Source: Treponema sp. (GTDB lineage Bacteria; Spirochaetota; Spirochaetia; Treponematales; Breznakiellaceae). From it: a stretch of 37,446 bases of DNA. Shown in pieces: positions 32,578 to 37,446 of this stretch. Numbering within the stretch: the stretch's first letter is position 1; each line of letters begins with the position of its first letter. The stretch covers positions 1 to 37,446 of the forward strand of contig WQWU01000024.1 in the NCBI GenBank assembly GCA_009785215.1, written 5' to 3'. The position numbers and the translations under genes were made by a program. The notes beneath the pieces were generated by a model. The model had not been told where the DNA came from. It was given only the letters and a program-made list of their open reading frames with translations, and ran no database searches.

Positions 32578-32606
32578 ATTATAAAGGTTTTTGTCAGGGT
32601 TAACAA
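32578..32606 (-). promoter_or_regulatory. Leaderless-type promoter of the XRE-cupin gene
   Basis: On the minus strand TTGTTA (32601-32606), 17-base spacer, TATAAT (32578-32583), then six bases (GTCATC) to the ATG at 32571. No Shine-Dalgarno. It is the same hexamer pair as before the TPR gene at 15135. Confidence 0.6.
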
Positions 32607-32631
32607 GTACCTTTGGCATTTTTTAATTCCA

Positions 32632-32661
32632 GGAATGCTAATTCCAAGGAACGTTAGTTCC
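32632..32661 (-). repeat. Tandem GGAAY dyads upstream of the XRE-cupin promoter
   Basis: On the minus strand GGAACTAACGTTCC (32661-32648) and GGAATTAGCATTCC (32645-32632) are two 5-4-5 dyads 16 bases apart; a third partial copy (GGAATT) follows at 32630. Each dyad keeps its complementarity although one stem base differs (C-G versus T-A). They overlap the stop codon of the lipoprotein gene and lie about 30 bases above the -35 of the XRE-cupin gene. Confidence 0.6.
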
Positions 32662-33373
32662 AAGTGACCTCATATATCAAAGGTGTTTCCAGTACCAAAA
32701 GATCGAGTAACGGTATATCAAAGGAAGCCCGTCTGCCGGAAAAAGTTCCTCCCCTTATATTTGAAATTGTACCAGGAAAATCAATTGCTGCACGGATTCT
32801 GGATGATGAGATTTCATCGCTAATTACCCTGTTGTAAAAAGAAGTAACAAGTTCCAGATATTCACGTTTAGTCATTTCTTCGCCCGTTGCAATCGGAGCC
32901 ATGAGCGCATTTAAATAATCAGAAATTTCTGGGGAAAGAAGATCGAGAATTTCAGGGCCATTATTACGGTTTATATTGATAACACACCGTCCGCCTCTTT
33001 GCCCCTGTTCAAAAACAATAAATGTGTTTTGTGTATTCCGTTCAGATCCTGCCGATGCGAGAAAATCATCTATCCGGGAAATATTAACCTGTCCTTCCAT
33101 GGAAGACGGACTTATATTTCTAAACGATGCCGATGAAATACCAGGCGCTTCGGACATTCCCCGTGTTATGGAAGGAGCATCCAATATAATACCGGCTTGT
33201 CCGCCTGCGTTAGAAAGCCTTTGTATCAATGCAGAAATTCCGGGTTCCAGTGACATATTTACAGATAAAACAGCAGACCCGTTTGCATTTATCGATCCGT
33301 TAATCCGCGCAGAACATGAAAAAAGGGAAAAAATCAAAATCAAGAAAACAAATTTAATAATTATCAATCTCAT
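32654..33373 (-). CDS. Lipoprotein of unknown function
   Basis: 239 residues. The N-terminus is a lipoprotein signal with FSLFSC, lipidated Cys at about residue 20. The mature part has Ile/Ser/Asn-rich strands (SINANGSAVLSVNMSLEPG, then MEGQVNISRIDDFLASAG) and two longer helices (about 148-185). It resembles hypothetical lipoproteins common in treponemes, but I recognise no named domain. The start has no clear ribosome site; TATTCT six bases upstream could be a -10 but no -35 fits well. It precedes the XRE-cupin gene on the same strand by 82 bases, so it may be transcribed through or end there. Confidence 0.65.
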   Translation of the reverse strand: MRLIIIKFVFLILIFSLFSCSARINGSINANGSAVLSVNMSLEPGISALIQRLSNAGGQAGIILDAPSITRGMSEAPGISSASFRNISPSSMEGQVNISRIDDFLASAGSERNTQNTFIVFEQGQRGGRCVININRNNGPEILDLLSPEISDYLNALMAPIATGEEMTKREYLELVTSFYNRVISDEISSSRIRAAIDFPGTISNIRGGTFSGRRASFDIPLLDLLVLETPLIYEVTWN

Positions 33374-33507
33374 TATTTAAGAATACTATAAATAATTGAA
33401 AAGTTACACAGTTTTTTACTTTTTTACAGCAACTTTATATTACTTTTTGTGTCAAAATGTCAAAGGGTGTTTTTATACTCATAAAAAAGGAAAATTTGGA
33501 GGAGAAC

Positions 33508-35217
33508 ATGTCTGTTCCGTACACTGAAAAACCCTGGGAATTTCTGAAAGATTACCAGGGTAAAAACTTTACAGGTCAATGGCCTACACTTCCGGAAATG
33601 TATAAAATTTCCGTTTCCCGGTTTGCCGGGCGTCCTTGCTTTACTGTATATGAGCCGGACAGGATTAGCCTTACTTATACTGAATCCTTAAAATTGATTG
33701 AATCTACTGCAAGATGGCTGCATCAAAAAGGAATACGCAGAGGTGACAGAGTTGCAGTTACAGGAAAAAATGCGCCTGAATGGTCAATTGCATATTTAAG
33801 TGTGCTCTTTGCAGGAGGCGTTGTTGTTCCTATAGATTACCAGTTAAAAAACGAAGAAACCGATCTTTTATTAAAAACATCGGGAGCGCGTATTTTATTT
33901 GTTGATGAAGAAAAACATGAATATTATCTTCAGAATAAAGGCGCACTGGAAATAATAGTATCACTTAAAAAAGGTCTTGGTTGTTACATCTACGATTTAG
34001 ACGGACCAAGTGCAGAAATTGAACAGCCGGTAGAATCCGATCTTGCGGCAATTCTTTTTACTTCCGGCACAACCGGTATTCCAAAAGGCGTTATGCTTAC
34101 TCATAAGAATCTTGTTTCGGATTGTTATCTGGCACAGGGAACACCGCTTATTATTCTGCCGACCGATGTTTTTTATGCGATTCTTCCCATTCACCATTCA
34201 TACACAATGCTTGCGGTGTTTATAGAAGCTATTTCTGTCGGCGCCGAAGTTGTATTCGGCAAAAAGATGGTAACATCGCAAATTTTAAAAGATTTAAAAG
34301 AAGCGCAGATTACAATGCTTTTGGGCGTACCTATGCTCTTTAATAAAGTTCTTGCAGGAATTATGCGCGGATTAAAAGCAAAAGGACCTGTTGTTTACGG
34401 TTTAATATCTTTTATGATGGCAATATCCGGATTTATTAAAAAAGTATTTAAAAAGAATCCCGGCAAAAAAATGTTCAAGTTCATTCTTGATAAAGCAAGT
34501 TTAACATCGATTCGCATTTGTATTTCCGGCGGCGGTCCGCTCGCTCCGAGTGTATTCAAAAAATATAATCAGCTTGGTATTGATTTTGTTCAGGGGTACG
34601 GTCTTACAGAAACATCTCCTATCATTGCTATTAATCCTGTTAAACAATTCAAGGTAAAAAGCGTAGGACGCACTTGCCCGCAGGTTGATATGAAGATACT
34701 TAATCCCGATGAACGAGGCGTAGGAGAGGTTATTGTTAAAGGACCTATGGTCATGCTTGGTTATTATAATATGCCGGAAGAAACTGCAGCTTCATTTACA
34801 CCGGACGGTTATTTAAAAACAGGCGACCTTGGTTATTTGGATAACGAAAATTATCTGTACCTTACAGGACGGGCAAAAAACATGATTGTCACAGAAGGCG
34901 GTAAAAATGTTTATCCGGAAGAAATTGAAAACGAATTCCAGTTATTCGAAGAAATCGATCAGATTCTTATCCGCGGATATATCATGGACGAAAAAATGAA
35001 AACCGAAGGTATAGAAGCGCTTGTATATCCAGCCCAGGAATTCAAAAATGCAAAAGGTGAAACTCCTTCCAAAAAAGAAATAAAAACCAGAATAGAAAGT
35101 ATCATTACCGAAGTAAACCAAAGGCTTCAGCCATGGCAGAAAATTAACAGAACCACAGTTCTGGATCAGGCTATGGAAATGACCACGACCAAGAAGATTA
35201 AGAGGAGCAATTTGTAA
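33508..35217 (+). CDS. Long-chain-type acyl-CoA ligase (AMP-forming)
   Basis: 569 residues from the ATG at 33508, which has an excellent Shine-Dalgarno (GGAGGAG); an in-frame ATG 51 bases upstream lacks one. ANL superfamily motifs: [66 protein letters not shown] and the terminal catalytic Lys in TTTKKIKR. The basic insertion KKVFKKNPGKKMFKFILDKA (about residues 310-335) is typical of long-chain/FadD15-like ligases. It probably activates fatty acids for lipid synthesis or uptake. It is divergent from the lipoprotein gene and followed by a strong hairpin. Confidence 0.92.
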   Translation: MSVPYTEKPWEFLKDYQGKNFTGQWPTLPEMYKISVSRFAGRPCFTVYEPDRISLTYTESLKLIESTARWLHQKGIRRGDRVAVTGKNAPEWSIAYLSVLFAGGVVVPIDYQLKNEETDLLLKTSGARILFVDEEKHEYYLQNKGALEIIVSLKKGLGCYIYDLDGPSAEIEQPVESDLAAILFTSGTTGIPKGVMLTHKNLVSDCYLAQGTPLIILPTDVFYAILPIHHSYTMLAVFIEAISVGAEVVFGKKMVTSQILKDLKEAQITMLLGVPMLFNKVLAGIMRGLKAKGPVVYGLISFMMAISGFIKKVFKKNPGKKMFKFILDKASLTSIRICISGGGPLAPSVFKKYNQLGIDFVQGYGLTETSPIIAINPVKQFKVKSVGRTCPQVDMKILNPDERGVGEVIVKGPMVMLGYYNMPEETAASFTPDGYLKTGDLGYLDNENYLYLTGRAKNMIVTEGGKNVYPEEIENEFQLFEEIDQILIRGYIMDEKMKTEGIEALVYPAQEFKNAKGETPSKKEIKTRIESIITEVNQRLQPWQKINRTTVLDQAMEMTTTKKIKRSNL

Positions 35218-35231
35218 AAAGCTCTGACATG

Positions 35232-35259
35232 AACCACATGAGCTCCGGCTTGTGTGGTT
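35232..35259 (+). terminator. 12-bp hairpin with C(UCCG)G loop after the acyl-CoA ligase
   Basis: AACCACATGAGC (35232-35243) and GCTTGTGTGGTT (35248-35259) pair fully in RNA with two G-U pairs around TCCG. C(UNCG)G loops are exceptionally stable. No T-run follows immediately (the next is at 35288-35293), so it may be a 3'-end stabiliser or a non-canonical terminator. Confidence 0.5.
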
Positions 35260-35316
35260 TGTGACATTAACTGAGATCAATAGCTGCTTTTTTAATTATT
35301 GGAAATATTGTCTCTC

Positions 35317-35345
35317 TTGAAATATTAGCAAAGATAAGCTACAAT
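35317..35345 (+). promoter_or_regulatory. Promoter of the PIN toxin-antitoxin pair
   Basis: TTGAAA (35317-35322), 17-base spacer, TACAAT (35340-35345). The expected start near 35352 gives a short leader carrying AAGGAG before the TTG start. Confidence 0.6.
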
Positions 35346-35365
35346 AAAAACACTAAGGAGATATT

Positions 35366-35794
35366 TTGAGAATTTATTTGGATATTTGCACTTATAACCG
35401 CCCTTTTGATGACCAACAACAGTTAAAAATTAAGCTGGAGACTGAAGCAAAATTGTTTATTCAACAAGGTATATTATCAGGTGCTTACGATTTAATTTGG
35501 TCATATATTCTAGAATATGAAAATAATCAAAATAAGCTTATAGATAGACGCAACGCAATTCACGACTGGAAAAATATCGCAAAAATACACTGCACAGAAA
35601 ACGAAGAAATTATAAAATATGCAGAAGGTCTAGAACGGTATAACATAAGAACAAAAGATGCTCTGCATATAGCATGCAGCATTTATACCAAATCAGATTA
35701 TCTTATAACAACTGATAGGCACTTATATAATCTTAATTTTAATAATATTAGGATAATTAACCCATTATCTTTTTTAAATGAAGTGGAGGATTAA
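35366..35794 (+). CDS. PIN-domain toxin (VapC-like)
   Basis: 142 residues forming one PIN domain, a metal-dependent RNase fold of VapC toxins. Acidic positions visible: Asp6 in IYLDICTYNRPFDD, the conserved glutamate in YILEYENN (about residue 52), Asp about 99 in IRTKDALHIACS, and Asp about 115 in YLITTDRHLYN. The R-P-F-D-D opening is typical of one bacterial PIN subgroup. The start is TTG with AAGGAG five bases upstream. The antitoxin is downstream, not upstream as in most vapBC pairs. Confidence 0.85.
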   Translation: MRIYLDICTYNRPFDDQQQLKIKLETEAKLFIQQGILSGAYDLIWSYILEYENNQNKLIDRRNAIHDWKNIAKIHCTENEEIIKYAEGLERYNIRTKDALHIACSIYTKSDYLITTDRHLYNLNFNNIRIINPLSFLNEVED

Positions 35795-35796
35795 AA

Positions 35797-36027
35797 ATGA
35801 ATGCAGAAATGACTTTGCGAAACGAAGGAATGAAAGTATTAATTAATAATTTAGGACGTGTCGAAGCTGAACGGTTTATTAGCCTCATTATTCGTGAACC
35901 GTTTGATTATACTGAATGGCAAAGGAACTTGTTTAATAATTTATCTGTAAAAGAACTGAGTAATATTGCGATGAAGGAATATGAAAAGGTATCCCGAATT
36001 CAAGCAGCAAGTGCAATGAAAACCTGA
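35797..36027 (+). CDS. Putative antitoxin partner of the PIN toxin
   Basis: 76 residues starting two bases after the toxin stop, with GGAGG before the ATG. TLRNEGMKVLINNLGRVEAERFISLI resembles small proteins paired with PIN toxins of this subgroup (L-R-x-x-G-x-x-x-L-x-x-x-L-G). It is not an obvious AbrB or RHH antitoxin. The last nine codons overlap the end of the IS30 transposase remnant on the other strand, so the native C-terminus may have been changed by the insertion. Confidence 0.65.
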   Translation: MNAEMTLRNEGMKVLINNLGRVEAERFISLIIREPFDYTEWQRNLFNNLSVKELSNIAMKEYEKVSRIQAASAMKT

Positions 36028-36296
36028 TAAGGTGTTTTGAAGTCTAACAGCTTCATAGGTCTATTATTAATATATTTTGCGATTCTATTCAAGTCCCATT
36101 GGGAAACATTTTTCCAGTCAGTTTTCTTGGGATAAAATCTTCTAATGATACCTATAATGTTTTCTACTGTTCCTTTTTCCCAACTGTGATATGGATTACA
36201 AAAATATGATTTAGTACCCAAAACTTTATTTGTACGTTCATGTAATGCATTTTCTAACCCATTATCATATGTTATACTTTTTCTTACTTTAGCAGG
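36000..36296 (-). mobile_element. IS30-family element remnant, 3' end of transposase
   Basis: The transposase part keeps the second catalytic Asp (YDNG) and the Glu (EKGTVEN), and its natural-looking C-terminus (TPYQVF then IALAA). The 5' two-thirds and the left end are missing. No terminal inverted repeat could be identified beyond the stop, where the PIN antitoxin gene lies. The piece probably came from a deletion between an inserted IS30 and the GNAT gene. Confidence 0.7.
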
Positions 36297-36584
36297 TAAT
36301 GTTTCAAAAGCAATATCAGGAAGCAAAAGACGTGCTCTTTCATCATCCTGAAGAGTGACAGAATCAGCGATTAGTGAGATATATGCTGCAACAACACTTG
36401 TTTCTTTTTCAATTAGCATAAAAGTATTAGAGATATGGCTCTCCTGATGCTTCATCGCATCTTGTTTGAGAAAAAGTGTATATTCATTATCATTATCACA
36501 ATTAAACTCACTAACTTTATGAGAATAGTCAAGTTTTTCAATAACAAAGTGATTGTTAAAATTATCAGGGGAAATAATAATCAT
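36000..36584 (-). pseudogene. In-frame chimera: GNAT toxin N-terminus fused to IS30 transposase C-terminus
   Basis: 194 codons. Residues 1 to about 95 are the first half of a TacT-like GNAT acetyltransferase toxin (FVIEKLDYSHKVSEFNCDND, FLKQDAMKHQESHIS, IADSVTLQDDERARL). From about residue 96 the protein becomes an IS30-family transposase (ITYDNGLENALHE, KSYFCNPYHSWEKGTVENIIG, INNRPMKLLDFKTPYQVF). The acetyl-CoA motif of GNATs and the first catalytic Asp of the transposase are both missing, so neither activity is expected. The join lies near 36290-36300 at a shared L-P-A. A 55-codon gene immediately precedes it. Confidence 0.8.
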
Positions 36585-36752
36585 TCAATAACCGAAGCAT
36601 TGGCGGAGATGTTTCATTCGGTTAATTTGAGTTTCGGTAGGAGGTGTAAGGGCGGTTTGCCACATTTTCTTCCAATCAGACGGATCTTCTACGATAGTAG
36701 CCCTAATTGGTTTTATTTTATTTACTTTGCCTTTTTTTACTTTTATTGCCAT
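36585..36752 (-). CDS. Small putative antitoxin upstream of the GNAT remnant
   Basis: 55 residues, basic N-terminus (MAIKVKKGKVNKIKP) followed by IVEDPSDWKKMWQTALTPPTETQINRMKHLRQ. The stop codon touches the ATG of the GNAT chimera (TGA-ATG), the arrangement of an antitoxin-toxin pair, and AGAGG precedes its start. TacT-type toxins usually pair with DUF1778 ribbon-helix-helix antitoxins; this protein is shorter and I see no clear RHH. It now lacks a working toxin. Confidence 0.6.
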   Translation of the reverse strand: MAIKVKKGKVNKIKPIRATIVEDPSDWKKMWQTALTPPTETQINRMKHLRQCFGY

Positions 36753-36768
36753 AACTGCCTCTTTGTAT

Positions 36769-36798
36769 AATATATCCCATATACTGGCTCTTTGTCAA
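36769..36798 (-). promoter_or_regulatory. Promoter of the GNAT-module genes
   Basis: On the minus strand a perfect TTGACA (36793-36798), 18-base spacer and TATATT (36769-36774), ending 16 bases before the ATG at 36752. The promoter appears intact although the toxin is broken. Confidence 0.6.
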
Positions 36799-36831
36799 GA
36801 AAAATAAAATTTGATTTTTAAACTTGTCACC

Positions 36832-37446
36832 CTACTCCCCCACTCTAATCGAATTAAACCAAGCGTTATTGTAAAACTCCAAATCATCGCCAAGGTCGTC
36901 GACAAGTTCGGTGATAAAAAGATCTTCTGCGGAATACCACGAGTTGCCGGTTTTGTAGGCGCGGGCGGGGATGTTTACAGTGGCGGGTAAACCAAGGGAA
37001 TCGACAATTTCGGCGTAAATATCGGGGCGGTGGATGAAGTCGATGAACGTATGGGCGAGTTCAATGTTTCTTGAGCCTTTCAAGATGACCATATAATCGA
37101 TATATGAGGGTCCGCCTTCTTGGGGGATAAAGAAAACTGTGTCTGCCAAGAGTCGGTCGTTGCCTTCTATTTCTTCGAAAACGACTTCGGGGAAGCCGTG
37201 TACTACCCAAAAATCGCCGTTTGCGTATCCTTTGCCGAATGCTTCAGAGTCAAATTTGACTAGGTTTGGTCTCCAATTTATGTTGATGAAATCTCTTACA
37301 TCTGTGATTATTGCGGGATTTGTTGTGTTTACTGAATGTCCTAAGTAAACTAATGCGCCGCCCATTACTTCGCGCATGTCATCTAACATTGCCATGCGTC
37401 CGCGAAGATCGGTTCTGTTAAAGATTGACCAGCTTCTTTCAAAATC
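36832..37446 (-). CDS. PotD-like ABC-transporter substrate-binding protein (partial)
   Basis: The open frame runs through the right edge, so the N-terminus and signal peptide are missing; about 204 codons are present. RSWSIFNRTDLRGRMAMLDD, GGALVYLGHSVNTTNP and DFWVVHGFPEVVFEEIEG agree with the C-terminal lobe of PotD/PotF-type periplasmic proteins that bind spermidine or putrescine. The ending VDDLGDDLEFYNNAWFNSIRVGE is normal, so the 3' end is complete. Transporter genes potABC would be expected outside the window, upstream on the minus strand. Substrate identity is not proven. Confidence 0.85.
   Translation of the reverse strand, partial: DFERSWSIFNRTDLRGRMAMLDDMREVMGGALVYLGHSVNTTNPAIITDVRDFININWRPNLVKFDSEAFGKGYANGDFWVVHGFPEVVFEEIEGNDRLLADTVFFIPQEGGPSYIDYMVILKGSRNIELAHTFIDFIHRPDIYAEIVDSLGLPATVNIPARAYKTGNSWYSAEDLFITELVDDLGDDLEFYNNAWFNSIRVGE

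Noticed and set aside
33457-33507. Upstream ATG (33457) for the second acyl-CoA ligase
   Set aside because: No ribosome site; the ATG at 33508 has GGAGGAG and fits the family N-terminus.
1-37446. CRISPR arrays, rRNA and tRNA genes
   Set aside because: No regularly spaced direct repeats and no recognisable rRNA segment or cloverleaf with CCA end were seen on reading either strand; a covariance-model scan would be decisive.

Overview
The window looks like an AT-rich spirochaete chromosome, most likely a Treponema or close relative from a gut or other anaerobic habitat. This rests on protein character, not a database search: LPP20-type periplasmic lipoproteins, a FliL-like protein, a dCache chemotaxis receptor, a tetrameric NAD(P)-linked [FeFe] hydrogenase (hndABCD), a PotD-like binding protein and several short-signal-peptide lipoproteins of treponemal type.

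Layout. 1-119 is the right end of an IS630-family element that has cut a lipoprotein gene. 350-1959 holds LPP20-like genes and a divergent small XRE regulator with an operator array. 2004-6535 carries a FliL-like protein, a DUF6249-like protein with an ECF sigma/anti-sigma pair, ApbE, and a convergent operon of a NusG-II protein, a Gx (S-component-like) transporter and a T-component-like protein; these look like one extracytoplasmic flavinylation module. 6556-8400 is trpS and proC. 8413-12198 (minus) is an NYN nuclease/cold-shock fusion, an exported protein and a chemotaxis receptor. 12319-16480 has an MFS transporter, a class III nucleotidyl cyclase, a TPR protein and a YmdB-like phosphodiesterase homologue with altered metal ligands.

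16477-26573 (minus) is a ten-gene tightly packed unit: hndA, a GHKL ATPase, hndB, hndC, hndD, an AzgA-type purine permease, deoC, and siaA-siaB-siaC partner-switch genes. Its promoter is readable and has a CRP/FNR-like dyad upstream. A 103-bp MITE related to the IS630 element lies next to that promoter. 26847-29216 has a three-repeat zinc-ribbon protein and two cyclic-nucleotide-binding/GGDEF proteins, one degenerate. 29202-33373 (minus) is a lipoprotein, an XRE-cupin regulator, an acyl-CoA ligase and an SH3-like membrane protein. 33508-35217 is a second acyl-CoA ligase. The right edge is a toxin-antitoxin island damaged by an IS30 element, followed by a truncated PotD-like gene.

Common threads. 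Several genes without a Shine-Dalgarno sequence have a sigma70-type -10 box ending 6-7 bases before the start codon, with a -35-like hexamer about 17 bases further up, so leaderless transcripts may be a regular mode here. Cyclic-nucleotide and c-di-GMP signalling genes recur (cyclase, two CNB-GGDEF proteins, YmdB homologue, SiaABC), and one of these sets is embedded in the hydrogenase operon.
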